Source: Delphinapterus leucas (Eukaryota > Chordata > Mammalia > Artiodactyla > Monodontidae). From it: a stretch of DNA of 64,000 nucleotides. The translations under genes and the position numbers were made by a program. The stretch lies in NCBI RefSeq assembly GCF_002288925.2, contig NW_022098045.1, forward strand, positions 4,108,664 to 4,172,663, read 5' to 3'. Below the pieces are notes generated by a model that saw nothing but the letters and a program-made list of their open reading frames with translations, did not search any database and was not told the DNA's origin. This document shows, piece by piece, positions 25,236 through 51,150 of this stretch. The stretch's first letter is position 1, and each line of letters starts with the position of its first letter.

Positions 25236-25738
25236 GTTTGTTTAGTCCAAACACATTCAAAATGGAAACTCAAAGAATACTTTCCACCTGAAACAATTAA
25301 ACTAGATACTACTAGCATATAATGCTTAACACATTACAGCAATAAAGATGGTAATCCATTGTCTTCTATACCTACAAAAGCCAAGATGGTAAAGCCAATT
25401 TGGTTGCAATAGTGTCATAAGGATAGAATAGAATATTACCATCCCAAAAGAAAAAAAACAAAAAACAAAACAAAACAAAAAACAGCAAATAACAGTAATG
25501 ATAGATGAATACTTTTACTCTGGTTCACTGAAAGGGGACAAAATGTTAAAAGTCCACAGTACTGCAGGTGAACAATCACCATGTAAACTTCTCCATGTGA
25601 TGTTTTAATGTTTTACTCATGGTATGTAAAGACTGAAGCTGAATGGCTCTTTGCTTTAATTTTCTATTACACTTAACATTTGTCATTACTTTTGGTGCCA
25701 GAAGTTTTCATGGGTGGCAGGGCAATATCTTGGATTGG

Positions 25739-25743
<5 letters not shown>

Positions 25744-25780
<37 letters not shown>
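25744..25780. repeat. (AT)n microsatellite in the proposed 3' UTR
   Basis: About 18 AT units. In RNA this would be self-complementary (AU)n. Confidence 0.96.
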
Positions 25781-25786
<6 letters not shown>

Positions 25787-27898
25787 ATGGGAAGGAGAGA
25801 GAAATGAAAGAGGGAAAATATGCTATAAAAAACAAAACACTGACAAGAAACCACTCATTTAAAAGCAGTTTGAATACAGGCTTCAAAACTCAAAAGTAAT
25901 TTTCTGGTAAGAACTTCAAGTACTATACATCAGAAAGTGTAAAAGTATTTCAAACAGGAAAAAAATCCTTAACCCCCCCCCCCAAAAGGGAAACTGGGAA
26001 ATCTGTGTCCCCAAAATATACGCAATAGTGCAAGACTTTTCCTCGAACATGGAAGACCTCATTCAAGGGGGAAAAAAAGGGACAGATTTAATTTTACTTA
26101 TACCGCCCAGTACATGAAAAACAAAACATGTGCATCATTTGCTAGTTTACTAAACAGCAAACACAGTTCCATAATTCAGAACCAGTTTGCTATTATGTCA
26201 AGTGCATTTTTTGTTTGTTTTTACTAAGATAGAATGGAGAAGTCTTCCATGCTAACAAGCAGCTTTAAGTGGTCACACTTATTTACCCCACTCCTAGCCT
26301 GAAACATCCAGAAACTAGTAGGTACTAAATGCTCCAAGCATAAAATTGGATATCCTTTTGTCATACTTGTGGTTTACTGGAACTTGCTATAAAGACAGAC
26401 AATAATCCAGCAGCTACAAACTTTGCTCACAGAATTGTTTAGAAATTCATGTAAAAATAAAAGATGTCGTCCCAGACTTAAATTCAGAGCCACTCGGGTG
26501 CTGACATCGGTTCAAGAATTGTGCAAAATGAATGACAGTTCCCTGCCCCCCAAATAGAAATGCAAACACTTAAGAGCTGCTGTTCTTTTCTCTGAAAATT
26601 GCAGTATCCTCACTCCAGGTTTACTTGCCATTTATGGAATCTGACTGCTTTTAAAATGTCACTAAAAATGTGCATCAAGTTGATTGACTTTTCCAGCACC
26701 TCTCAAGTGATATGCTTCAACGTTCACATTCAGGCTAACAGAAAAGTCAACAAGAGACTTACTCAAATAACTGACTTCCTCCTTCCCCCTCCCTCCCAAA
26801 CACACAAGACTCCCTCCCACAGAGAACACAAAGTTGTTAACTGAAGAACAAGGTAAATAATATGCTAGTCAATTTTACTGATTTTAAAGATACTGCAATT
26901 TTTATACACTTCAATGATTTTTCAACATTTTGTAGCTGTTTGGCTTTGCAGCACAGCAATTCATACACTATACTGTACAAAATTACCAGCAAGACTGGAA
27001 TGATGTATTAATAGAAGGCACCATCATGCTCATTACATTACCAGAGAACAGAATACAGTAAAGACAATTTTCACTGTACACAGCTTAAAGAAAGGAAACG
27101 GGGGAGGAGGAGTGTGCTGAGCAGCCAGCCATCCCTGTACTGAAGAGGGGCAGGTAGAAAAATCTTAGATATGGAGCTACTAAATCTGGTCTAATATTCA
27201 AGACCACAGCATTTGAAGTTCGGATTTTTGTTATTTAGTTCATAACTAAATGATTTCCTTCTGGAATATACTTGTAGTCTTGTTAAGGTTTATGTATACA
27301 CACGCTGGTCACAGCAAGCAGGTAAAAATGCCCTCATCATTTCACAACTATGCGCTACTGGAAAAAAAGATGAAAGATTTTTTCCCCTGTTGCCTCCTTT
27401 GCAGATGTCAATGTTAATGAGTTCAGAGTACCCATTAGTGCATAACAAGTTTCTGTTGGTTTGTATTTTTGGGGGGAGCCAAGGAAAAAGGCAAGTTTCT
27501 CCAATTGCACAAATTGCACTATTTGTGTTTCCAACATTAACAGGCAGAAACAGTAACACTTAAACAAAATGTGCAGCAGAGGATTTTTTTTGACTCAAAG
27601 GACCTGAATTCAGTTGGGCATGTCCTTTTAAGTTCATTTTTGTTGCAGACAGTTTAAGATATGGTCATTTCTCAGTCCTTAATTCTCCAAGTCTAGATTT
27701 ATAAATTAACAATGCGAATCCTGTTGTAAAACTGGGGAAATAATGTCCACCTCAATTTAACTGATAACCAAAAGATGCTTTTCACATCAAAGAAATGATC
27801 AAAAAGGCTGTGTCACATTCCAAAGCCAAAAAAAATTAACAAGAATGCAAACACGATGAATAATGTACCACTGCCAAAACTTTGCCAACAGTGGAGCC

Positions 27899-28282
<384 letters not shown>

Positions 28283-28509
28283 TCAATATGCAACCTATTC
28301 CAACCTTCATTACCAGAGCAAATAATGAAATAAATTTAAAGCAATCCATACTCCAGACTTTAAAACTACTAACAAATCTTTATTCTTTGCATAAATACCA
28401 TTTCATAGTAAACTATTTTTAACTTTACCATTTAAAAAAAGACATTCTAAGTAATACTAAATACAACAGGAATAATAAAGTATTGAATTATGCCCTTTAA
28501 GTCACTTAC

Positions 28510-28628
28510 TTTTGCAATTAAGATTCTCTGAACTGGTTCAGAGTCATCAAAAACCACAAAACCAAAATTTGGAAGCTTTCCCCCAACACCCTTGGTATTG
28601 ATGCGAAGTTCCACAACGTTTCCAAAAC
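28510..28628 (-). CDS. G3BP2: G3BP2 coding exon, second half of RRM
   Basis: 119 nt. Completes S353 and encodes residues 354-392. Acceptor TTTTCACAG|GTTTTG, donor GCAAAA|GTAAGT. It contains RNP1 of the RNA-recognition motif (PNFGFVVF, about 372-379), whose aromatic residues contact RNA in RRM proteins. I see no substitution in RNP1 relative to the human protein as I remember it. Confidence 0.97.
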
Positions 28629-35862
<7,234 letters not shown>

Positions 35863-36043
35863 CTTTGGTGGTTCCTGTGGCAGAGACACAGGCTCAGCGG
35901 GAGGAGGAGAAGCGGACTTCTCCTCTAAGTCCTCCAAGTTCTTCTCCTCCGCTTGCGGTTTCTGCTCTTCAGTCTTTGTTTCAGATTCTGGCTCAGGTTC
36001 AGGTTCATGAGACGATTCTTCCAATGGCTCCTCTATGCCATTA
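35863..36043 (-). CDS. G3BP2: G3BP2 coding exon, acidic region
   Basis: 181 nt. Completes T182 and encodes residues 183-242. Acceptor TTTATTGTAG|TAATGG, donor CCAAAG|GTTAGA. Very rich in Glu and Pro ([16 protein letters not shown]), the intrinsically disordered acidic region that in the G3BP family holds the RGG domain in an autoinhibited state. Compared with human from memory, this exon holds most of the differences seen in the protein (for example [22 protein letters not shown]). Confidence 0.97.
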
Positions 36044-36547
36044 CTACAATAAAATATTTTGTTCACTTTTCAGTATGAGTGAAATGATCAATTCAAATAA
36101 AATTCTGCATTTCTAATTTAATGGGCATAACTAGTAATAAGCTGTTTTGAAGCAAAAGTCCATTAAGAACTAGAAGGCAGAGGGAATAATACTCCCAAGC
36201 AGCATTTCTTTAACATAATTTAAAAACTGGATTACTAAAAATGTTTACTTTAATACTAACTGTAAACAAACCGCATATTCAAAAAATAAAATGCTTACTC
36301 TCTGTTGTCCCAAACACAATGCATTATCAGCAAATGATCAGTTTTGGGCCAAACCAAATTCAATTTTTCAATTAAATAAAACAATGCTTTCCATATAGAA
36401 TTTACTTTGCATATACAGAGTAAATTCTCAAATGCTGGTTTCACAGCTTTAGCAAAATTTACTTTCAACAATAATTCTAGGAACAAAAACCAGCTTGCAA
36501 CTACATTATAGTTTAGACCAAATTTGGCCTTGCAGACACTATTCTTA

Positions 36548-38936
<2,389 letters not shown>

Positions 38937-39018
38937 ATTTTGGCCATAAACTGCCTCCTGGGGCTTTCCACTAGCATCTACTCCACCATGAACATAAGAA
39001 GAATTCCTGCCATAAAAC
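38937..39018 (-). CDS. G3BP2: G3BP2 coding exon, NTF2-like domain
   Basis: 82 nt. Completes R32 and encodes residues 33-59 ([14 protein letters not shown] ... VYGQN). Acceptor GGTTTTACAG|GTTTTA, donor CAAAAT|GTAAGT. F33 is the first full residue. In the family this phenylalanine lines the pocket that binds short FGDF-type or related motifs of USP10 and Caprin-1. Confidence 0.97.
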
Positions 39019-41477
<2,459 letters not shown>

Positions 41478-42392
41478 CTAAGGGAGCAAACAGAAGAATA
41501 ATAACTATTAAAAGTCATCTTTGTTAAATTCCATGAAGTAAATCTTCTCAGCCATTCAAATGAAAATAAAGAAAATATCATTTGTTAAAAAGTAACAACA
41601 ACAGCATAATAATAAATTCCAAACAGCTACTGATAATCTCCAACATCTGCCATCTCCCCTTTGTCTCTACTTCTTGATCTCCCTATCCTTCAATACAGGG
41701 GGAAGTAGCATAGTTCTCTTTCTAATTCCCAGGAGTCCCAGCGCTGTCTCAGACTAGGGGCACCATAATAAAGTCTTCCCACGCATAGTATCTTTTTCCT
41801 TTGGGGACCATTATCTCCTACATTCCTGGATTCCAACAGTTTATTTTTGAAAACTAGGCAGAGGGCACAAATCAGGACTTGGTGATTACATTTATCACAG
41901 ACAGTACTCATTTTTGTCTTCTTTGTACTCTCACCTTCTAGGGATTAATTTCACTGTTTTCAACATGATAATGATTATGATTAAAAATCAGCAATAACCT
42001 CAACACTCAGATAATGGTTTTTTAAATTTGGTGTATGTCTTTCTAACCTTTCTTGCTATTAATTACCTAATTACATGCCAGGCACTGTTTACAGTAAATG
42101 GGATAACCTAGTGAACAAGACTCTAGCCCTCAGGAGTATATAGTCTGTCATGGAATATAGACAAGCAAACGGAATAGAACAGGTTAGGTGCTATGATAAA
42201 GTATTTCTAAGCCCAAAATCTCAAAGATAACGTCAAGGAAATCAAGTACAAAATAAAAATAGAAACACAACCTTTCATCATTTAAAGTAAATGATTTATA
42301 TGTTTATACCCCCTCAAATAGTAAAAATTATAACATTAGGAATTGGAGAAAAGGGAAGAGAAAAAAAGAAAATTTGAATATTACTTGTTTAA

Positions 42393-42396
<4 letters not shown>

Positions 42397-42428
<32 letters not shown>
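42397..42428. repeat. (AT)n microsatellite
   Basis: About 15 AT units. Confidence 0.96.
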
Positions 42429-42511
42429 TATATACATGTGTGTATCTACTGGGTAAATCAGGATGCAGTTTAAATTCCTGTTAACAAATAAATTTCAACG
42501 TAGCTTTCTTT

Positions 42512-42632
42512 TTCTTTTCTTTTGGCTGCACCACGTGGCTTGCAGGATCTTAGTTCCCTGACCAAAGATCAAACCCACACCCTAGGCAGTGACAGCACGG
42601 AGTCCTAACCACTGGACCGCCAGGGAATTCCC
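42512..42632 (-). mobile_element. short tRNA-derived SINE, antisense
   Basis: T-rich start, GGCTGCACCACGTGGCTTGC, and the reversed head ending CGCCAGGGAATTCCCT. The flanks AACGTAGCTTTCTTT and AAAGTAGGTTTCCTT look like a decayed duplication. Confidence 0.88.
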
Positions 42633-42908
42633 TCAAAGTAGGTTTCCTTTAAACAAAAAATTTCACAAAGATAGCCCACCATAATCATTACAATTGTGAT
42701 GCTGTTTTTAATAAAAAAAAAACAGATACCAGCCATAATGGAGCCTACAGATAAAACTCTACAATTCTAGTGACTCCCAACTCAACTTTTACATAATGCT
42801 CTATTAGGTTCCTCGTTTCTCTTTTTCAACTGTCTTGCAACTCTCATTCGATATTAAAAAAAAATGTGTTTACATTTTTATATAATTCCTAACTCCTTTC
42901 AAAAATAA

Positions 42909-43416
<508 letters not shown>

Positions 43417-43528
43417 GTTAATACACAAAGTAGAATCAGATACTGTCATTTCAGGTGCCATCAGTTTCCCCCAAACCGAAAAACCTCCAAATAGATGAAC
43501 AAATTCTAATGCATAAAAGGACTCTCAG

Positions 43529-43822
43529 GACTTCCTTGGTGGCACAGTGGTTAAGAATCCACCTGCCAAAGCAGGGGACACAGGTTCGAGCCCTGGTCCA
43601 GGAAGATCCCACATGCCGCAGAGCAACTAAGCCCGTGCGCCACAACTACTGAGTCTGCACTCTAGAGCCCATGAGGGGCAACTACTGAAGCCCACGCGCC
43701 TAGAGCCTGTGCTCCGCAACAAGAGAAGCCACTGACAAGCTCACATGCCGCAAACTAGAGAAAGCCCGTGCGCAGCAACGAAGACCCAACGCAGCCAAAA
43801 ATAAATTATTAAAAAACAAAAA
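43529..43822 (+). mobile_element. CHR-type SINE, long form
   Basis: Head GACTTCCTTGGTGGCACAGT, GGTTCGAGCCCTGG box and A-rich tail. Flanks AAAGGACTCTCA and AAAGAACGCTCA are similar. The first of two adjacent same-direction SINEs. Confidence 0.9.
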
Positions 43823-43857
43823 GAACGCTCATTTGCTACATTTAAAGTAATGAAGCA

Positions 43858-44207
43858 GGGGACTTCCCTGGTGGCACAGTGGTTAAGAATCTGCCTGCCA
43901 ATGCAGGGGACACAGGTTCCAGCCCTGGCCCGGGAAGATGCCACATGCCGCGGAGCAACTAAGCCCATGTGCCACAACTACTGAGCCTGCACTCTAGAGC
44001 CTGTGAGCTGCAACTCCTGAAGCCCGCACGCCTAGAGCCCGTGCTCTGCAACAGAAGCCACCGAAATGAGAAGCCCATGCACCGCAACGAAGGGTAGCCC
44101 CCGATCACTGCAACTAGAGAAAGCCTGCCCACGCACAGCAACGAAGACCCAAAACAGCCAAAAGTAAATAAATAAATTTATAAATAAATAATTTTTTTTA
44201 ATTTAAA
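43858..44207 (+). mobile_element. CHR-type SINE, long form
   Basis: Begins GGGGACTTCCCTGGTGGCAC. Perfect duplication AAAGTAATGAAGCA at 43844-43857 and 44208-44221. Confidence 0.93.
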
Positions 44208-45313
44208 AAAGTAATGAAGCAAAGAAACAGTATTTTTATTTTGAATGATGGGGAAGGTTTAAGAACAGTAGATTCACCTAGTAAAATTTTATAAAATAAC
44301 AAAAATGTGGAAATTTTACAATTTAAATACTGTAACAACTGATTTAAGCTGTGGGAAGATACTAACTTACCCTCTGAATAAAATAATTATGTACAAAATA
44401 ATTTTGTTCAAATGGTTAATGACAAAAATACTATTAGGGATTGTTTCTGGGTTTGGAGATTCTTGTATTTCCTTCTTTTTTTGCCCAATTTCCAGATTTT
44501 CTACAGTGAGACTTTGTTATTTACCCCAATTTCCCATCACATTTATAAAGTACATATTCACCTACCATTTTTGTCACCTACATATAACCAAAGTGAAAAA
44601 AAAAAAAAGGTACCAATACACATATCAATGTCAGAGAAAGGTCAAAATACACTAGAGTTACTGTAACAAAGTTCGGGAGAGGCTTCACATTGCCCACTAC
44701 CTATATAGTCACTAAGGTTGATGGCCATAAGGCCATGATATCAATTTAGATCAGAGAGACAGGCAAAGGAGATGGGCAGTGGAGGTAACTTTTACTTGAT
44801 TAACTCAATAAATTATTATTTATTCAAAAAAGGCTAACCTGAAAAGTGAACTTCAAATGGTGAACAAGATAAGGCAGTGCTAATCTGGTAAAAGCTTAAA
44901 CAAATAGCTATACATAAGGGGCTATGCAGAGTACACTTTTTTAAAGTTACGGGGAGGCTCTCCCAGGGAATGATAAAATGAAATGAAGAGGTTACTTAGA
45001 GGATGGTGTTTCAGTTAACTGCACTGACTTAAATGTAACTTACAGATCAGTTTCTTGTTTAACTGATTTAGTGACTCAATTTAGAAGGCTAAAATATAAT
45101 CGACTGATGGAAGTGAACTCCATCAACCAGAAAGTAAAAGTATAGAAGGGGAAAAAAGCAACCTCACTGACTTACCTACTTTTAACAACAGGTTAATTTA
45201 TGTATTCTACAGAAACAATTGCCATCTTCCAGTGTTCTCCCCTGGAGGAGGGAAATTTATTCACAGCGAAGAACCCAAGTCATAGGCAAGCAATTTCTGG
45301 GATTTGGGTCCTT

Positions 45314-45372
45314 CTATATATATGTGTGTGTGTATATATACACAGATATATAAATACACACACACACACACA
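45314..45372. repeat. compound (TA)n(TG)n(CA)n microsatellite
   Basis: TATATATATGTGTGTGTG followed by TATATATACACAGATATA and a CA run. Confidence 0.9.
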
Positions 45373-45886
45373 TCCCTCTGAACATGAAAGTATGAAAGGT
45401 TTTAACTGTCTAAGGCCATGAAAAAGTCATGACCTTTTTGGATCTTATTTCTTAATTCACAAATTGAGAAGCGATCTCTGGTCAAGCCTACAAGACTATA
45501 CAGTTCAACAAAGATAGCCAAGATTTAAGGATACTTATGTACAAAAAGAATCTTCAGAGACTATTGGCCTCTAGCACCTTCAAAGAAAGAGCAATTATCA
45601 TTTAACACCTTTTTATAGAAAGTGAAATTCCATGTATTAAGCCCCGCTTTCCCACAAAACACTTGAATATATGGAGACTGCTGCCATACTGGGATGTACA
45701 ATGTAAAATGTACTCTTTTCCTGTCAGTTAAAAGCAATATCAATCCTATTTATTCATCAAGATACCAACATGATTACATCTGACTTTCCTTACTATTTAC
45801 AGAGCTTCAACTACTTCAGAGGCCATTCACTAACTCTGCCCGTAATTCCTGTGTATCTTAATCAACATCCTTTTATTCCTGTCTCT

Positions 45887-46210
45887 CTTTTTTAATAAAT
45901 TTGTTTACTTATGGCTGTGTTGGGTCTTCGTTGCTGTGCGCGGGCTTTCTCTAGTTGCGGTGAGCGAGCTTCTCACTGTGGTGGCTTCTCTTCATGCGGA
46001 ACACAGGCCCTAGGCACACAGGCTTCAGTAGTTGTGGCTTGCAGGCTCAGTAGTTGTGGCTTGCGGGCTCTACAGCGCAGGCTCAGTAGTTGTGGTGCAC
46101 GGACTTAGCTTCTCCACGGCATGTGGGATCTTCCTGGGCCACGGCTCGAACCCGTGTCCCCTGCATTGGCAGGCGGATTCTTAACCACTGCGTCACCAGG
46201 GAAGCCCCTC
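45887..46210 (-). mobile_element. CHR-type SINE, long form, antisense
   Basis: Starts T-rich (TTTTTTAATAAATTTG) and ends with the reversed head CGTCACCAGGGAAGCCCCTC. Perfect duplication ATTCCTGTCTCT at 45875-45886 and 46211-46222. It runs in the G3BP2 transcription direction. Confidence 0.93.
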
Positions 46211-46973
46211 ATTCCTGTCTCTTAAAATGTTTCCTCCTCTCCATTTGCCTAGACTAATTTCTGAAGCACATCTACTCCAGCTCTCATGGGAAACTGCTCT
46301 ATTATCAACTGTCACCATCTTTTCTGAACCTCTTTATGTCCATTAAGAGGGGAATGGAGGAGAGGAAAAAGTAACACTATGAACACAAATCCAAGATAGC
46401 AAAGAAAGTCACAGTGTGCTTTATATCCTACAACATGCTCAAGTTTCCTCAATTTCAAGATATCCTTTAAAAAAGTTATCATCCTCTTTCTCTTTTCTCC
46501 TTGACCAAAGCTTCAGTTTTTAGGAAAACACTTAGGGTTTTTGTTTGTTCTTTAGTTAAAAATCACTAATATAATGGGGCTCCCCCCAAAACAAACAATC
46601 TCAGGCTACATGAATATGAATGTAATGTCTAAAATGGACTGACAGTTCTGTTCTAATATGCATAAGTTAAATATTAGTTCAACAGTGAATGGAAACTACA
46701 GGAAGGTAGATTTAGCTTCAATATAATGCAAGAATAACCAGAACAGAGCTACTTCATGAATAGCCAATCATTGCAGGTATTTATTCCAGAGACTAAACAA
46801 TTTAGCAGAAATGTAGTAAAATAATATGTCCAAAAAATGCATTCATTTGGGCCCAGCTAAAATACTGTTCTCCTGAAAATCTTTCCTGATTTCCGAATAG
46901 AATACAATTGTCTTTCCCCTGAATTCTCAAAGTGCTTTGGGCCTTTGTCATGGCACTTTATTAATCATATTCT

Positions 46974-47198
46974 GGGGACTTCCCTGGTGGAGCAGTGGTT
47001 AAGAATCTGTCTGCCAATGCAGGGGACAGGGGTTCGATCCCTGGGCCGGGAAGATCACACATTCCGCAGAGCAACTAAGCCTGTGCGCCGCAGCAAATAC
47101 TGAGCCCGCCCTTCCTAGGGCCCGTGCTCTGCAACAAGATGCCCGTGTACTCCAACAAAGACCTAATGCAGCCAAAAGTTAAAATTAAAAAAAAAAAA
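46974..47198 (+). mobile_element. CHR-type SINE, internally shortened
   Basis: Head GGGGACTTCCCTGGTGGAGC and A-rich tail, with part of the body missing. Perfect duplication AATCATATTCT at 46963-46973 and 47199-47209. Confidence 0.93.
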
Positions 47199-47209
47199 AA
47201 TCATATTCT

Positions 47210-48490
47210 CACCTAAATTACTAACTGTGCATCTTAGTCTTCCCCTTCTCTACTCCCCTCTCAAATATTATAATCTAAGTTCTCCCTTAAGTGTAATTCT
47301 CTGGAAAGTCACAATTCCCAAAAATCCAACGATCTCAGTCTTCTACCTGTCTACACTATCACTGTTGCTCACCTCCTCCTAATGTTTCTAGATTTCTACC
47401 ATGAGGCAACTTTGCTTCTCATCAAAATGCAAAAGTCCTCAAGGTCTGTCTTCTAATGTGGCAATTTCAGATTGTCAAATGGCTTCAGCTCTCAGATATA
47501 CCTAAATTTATATGTAGTCTCTGCCATGAACTCAAATTTGACATTTTTAACCCCTTGCTGAATACCCACATATGAACTCACAGGTAACCCAATATATGCA
47601 CCCTCCCCTATAAAGAGAAAGCAGTTTCCTTATTTCTGCTAATGGTGCCACCATCTTGTTTGCAAGCTTAGTTCTAAGTGACTTTCCCTCTTTAAGCTTC
47701 AAACTGCAAAATCTAGACAACTCGAAAATTTCTTGGAATTTGTCCCATCCTGTCTGTTCCCATTGAATTCAGACCCTTTCAGTTCTTCCTCAAAAGTCTT
47801 CCAAACTTCTGTATCATGTGTAGCATACACTGTATACAGCAAAATCCAAACACCTGCATTCAGTTTGAAGTATAAGGCCTTCCACTGAAATCCAGTCTGA
47901 CATACAAGGCCCTAACCAACATTTCAAATTTATCTTCCATTACACTTCTCACCTCTCTAAACAAATTCTACGCTCTAAGAATATTATACCACTTACCATC
48001 ATTACTCTAGGCCATTGTCTTACTTCATTCAACACAGGCTGGGTAAATAGGTGGGATAACACAAATTCATTCAAGATTTACTGAATACCTTCTATATATA
48101 TGCCAGATTCTATGCATGGAAAAACAAAGGTGAACATGTCAGACTTGATCTGCTGCTTGGGAGACAGAATTCCTAAACACAATTATCTAATGATAAATGC
48201 TACAGCCCTACCACAAAGAATGTACCACTTGCATTGCAACAGGAGTAGAAATCTGACATGTAGAAAATGAGGAAGTGAGTATTTCAAGCCAGAGCTAAAA
48301 GAGAAAAGAATTTTTAGGAGACGACTGTCTCCTCAAAACCACAAACTGCTCCTTCATGCACTTTTCAAAAGCCTACTCAAGATCCTATTCCAACCCTACC
48401 TGGCTTTCTTAGCTAGGTCCCTCAGGCAGGATTAATCATTTCTTCTCTCAGCACTACATATATCTTCTTTGGCTCTTTTATTAACACATT
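47210..48490 (+). repeat. diverged L2-like sequence
   Basis: Pyrimidine-rich, with L2-like pieces (AAGGCCTTCCACTGAAATCC; CCAACCCTACCTGGCTTTCT). Sequence at 46840-46970, before the SINE, may belong to the same relic. Boundaries are soft. Confidence 0.45.
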
Positions 48491-48695
48491 TAGTCCTAGT
48501 AATATGTGTGCCGGTGCACAGGCACAACCCTCTCCTGTTTGGAAGTCTCCTTTAAGTTAATGTTGAGCATAAGCCTAGCAGTGTTATGCTTCCAGGAGAT
48601 GCTCAAGACAGTCTTTGCAGCATCTACCATTACTTTGTACATAAAAGGATTAAAAATTTTGTTGAACAAATCTGTGATACTAAAGACCTCTTAAG

Positions 48696-48820
48696 GGAAG
48701 TCCCTGATGATCCAGTGATTAGGACTCTGCACTTCCACTACAGGGGGGCATGGGTTCGATTCCTGGTTGGGAAACTAAGATCCAGCATTCCATGTGGTGG
48801 AGCCATTTAAAAAAAAAAAA
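48696..48820 (+). mobile_element. short tRNA-derived SINE
   Basis: Head GGAAGTCCCTGATGATCCAG, box GGGTTCGATTCCTGG and poly(A). Perfect duplication AAAGACCTCTTAAG at 48682-48695 and 48821-48834. Confidence 0.93.
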
Positions 48821-49449
48821 AAAGACCTCTTAAGAGAAGTAGCCTACCAAACTACAAAGGTATTTCAATAGTTAATGAATAAACCTCCTACAAAAGATGT
48901 AATGTACAACATGATAAAATATAATTAACACTGCTGTATGTTACATATGTAAAGTTGTTAAGAAAGTAAATCCAAAGAGTTCTCATCACAAAATTTTTTT
49001 CTATTTCTTTAATTTTGTATCTGAGAGGATGGTGTTCAAAACTTATGCGATAATCATTTCACGATGTATGTCAAATCATCATGCTGTACACAAACTTATA
49101 TAGTGCTATGTCAATTTTATCTCAATAAAACTGAAAGGGAAAAAAAGCTTATATGGGGGAATGCTAATGAATAAAAAAATCATTAATCATGTAATTCCAA
49201 AATATTTTTAAAGTCAGTCTTCTATTCTCTAGTTCTTATTTATATGTAAATGTATATACGTGTACACATACTACTGCAATATGAAGTTAAGAGTTTTGAG
49301 ATTAACTAAAGGTCCAAACAAAAGTAAAGCAGCTTTAACACAAGTAATTCTAAGAACTTTTTGAGATAAATCTAAAAAATTTAGCATTACAGTAGACCCA
49401 CACAATATAGTCAATTTATTTTCAAAGGTACCAAAGTAATTCTCTTTTC

Positions 49450-50530
49450 AACAAAATGATTTTGGAACAACTTGATGTCTACATGTTAAAACAAAAGGAA
49501 GTTTGACTCATACTTTGTACCATGTACAAAAATTACCCTGAAATGGACCACGGACCTACATGTAAAACCTAACTCTAGGCTTCTAGGAAAAAGGACAGGA
49601 AAAAACCTTAATAACCTTAGGTTAAGTAAAGATTTTAGATAAGACACAAAAAGAAAAAATTTTAGAAAACTGACAAATTGGGCTTACATCAAATGTAAAA
49701 CGTCTGTTCAAAGTCATCAAGAAAATGAAAAGACAAGCCACAGTATGAAAGAAAATATTTGTAGAATACATATCTAATAAAGGATTTATTCCCAGAAGAC
49801 AGGCCTCTCCTAACTTAATAAGAAATCCAATTTTAAATGGGCAAAAGATCTGAATATACAGTCCACATCAAGATATACAGATGGCAAATAAACATGAAAT
49901 CAATAATCATTCAAAATTACAAATTAAAACCATGATGACATACCACTAAATACCTTTAATGGCTAACATTAAAATCTAAAAATAATAAGTGCCTGCAAGG
50001 ATGGGAAAAGTTGGCAGGAACAAAAAAATAGTATAGTCACTTTGGAAAACAGTATGGCAGTTTCTCATAAAATTAAACATACATGTCTCATATTACCCAG
50101 CAATCCCACTCCTACATATTTATCCAAAAGAAATGAAGTACATGTCCACACAGACACCTGTATGTTGTTTGCAGCAGCTTTATTAATAAACACTCAAACC
50201 TGGAAACAACAAAATGACCATTAGCCAAGTGAATGAACAAACTGTGGTAAATCCAAATAATCAAATACTTGGCAATAAAAAGAACTTATTGATATATGCA
50301 ACAACATGAAAGAGTTTCCAAAATATTACCTAAAGTTAATGCTATATGATTCTACTGATATGTCAGTCTACGAAAATGAAAATTATAGGGCTAAATCAGA
50401 TCAGGGGCTAGAGACAGAAGGGAAAGAAATATATCTTGATTGTAGTGGTGGTTTCATGACTGTGTATGTCTATCCAAAATCATACAACTGAACACATGAA
50501 AAGACCAGTTTTTACTGACTGTAACTTATT
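49450..50530 (+). repeat. L1 3' part of ORF2 and 3' UTR, old
   Basis: The sequence around 49690 (GCTTACATCAAATGTAAAAC), 50045 (GAAAACAGTATGGCAGTTTC), 50095 (CCCAGCAATCCCACTCCTAC) and 50340 (GCTATATGATTCTACTGATA) follows the order of the L1 ORF2 end. Broken by stops. Confidence 0.8.
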
Positions 50531-50639
50531 CCTCAATTTAAAAAATTTAGCAATACAATTATGCTTTATATTAATCATTTCACAAACATTTATGGATAAT
50601 CTACCATATACCAAGCACTTATTTGTAAGGTAACGCTGA

Positions 50640-51150
50640 AATTGACAATATCCAACAGTTCAAAAAACGCAGTTTATTCAGTCTTTCATCTATTATATTA
50701 ACAGAAATGAAAATGACTGATAATATCCAGTACTGTTAAAGGGGTGGGGGAAAAAGGCTCTTTCAAATACAGTGTTGGTGGAAATATAGTCACAACCTTT
50801 TGGAGATGTAATTTTGCAGTTTTAATAAAATTAATTTAAAATGAACACATATAACCAGTAATCCCACTTCTAAGACACACTACAAAGAAATACATGCACA
50901 ATTGCACAAAGATAATAGGAAAGTTATAAAAATAGACAAAAAGTACTCTCCACAAAAGTTAATAACTAAATTGTAGAATGCTACAAATCCCATCTTTGGA
51001 AAAAAGGCATGATACAAAAAGAAATATACAAGATAATATGTGTTGTGGGTCTAGGGAAAAAAAAAAACTACATACCAATTCAGACCACCACTGGTAAACT
51101 ATTTACTATACTGTCTGAATACTACAAAGAGTATATATGTACTTTGTGAT
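50640..51150 (+). repeat. probable older L1 fragment
   Basis: GTGTTGGTGGAAATATAGTC and AACCAGTAATCCCACTTCTA resemble the L1 ORF2 3' part, more diverged than the neighbouring copy. Confidence 0.5.

Larger units (their letters stand above)
25210..27898 (-). other. G3BP2: G3BP2 3' UTR (proposed extent)
   Basis: About 2.7 kb directly downstream of the G3BP2 stop codon, free of SINE and L1 insertions, unlike the DNA to its left. The only canonical minus-strand AATAAA I find is at 25235-25230. Weaker ATTAAA signals (plus-strand TTTAAT near 25603, 25655 and 26087) could give shorter forms. It contains an (AT)n run at 25744-25780. The 3' boundary is inferred from the signal and not proven. Confidence 0.6.
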
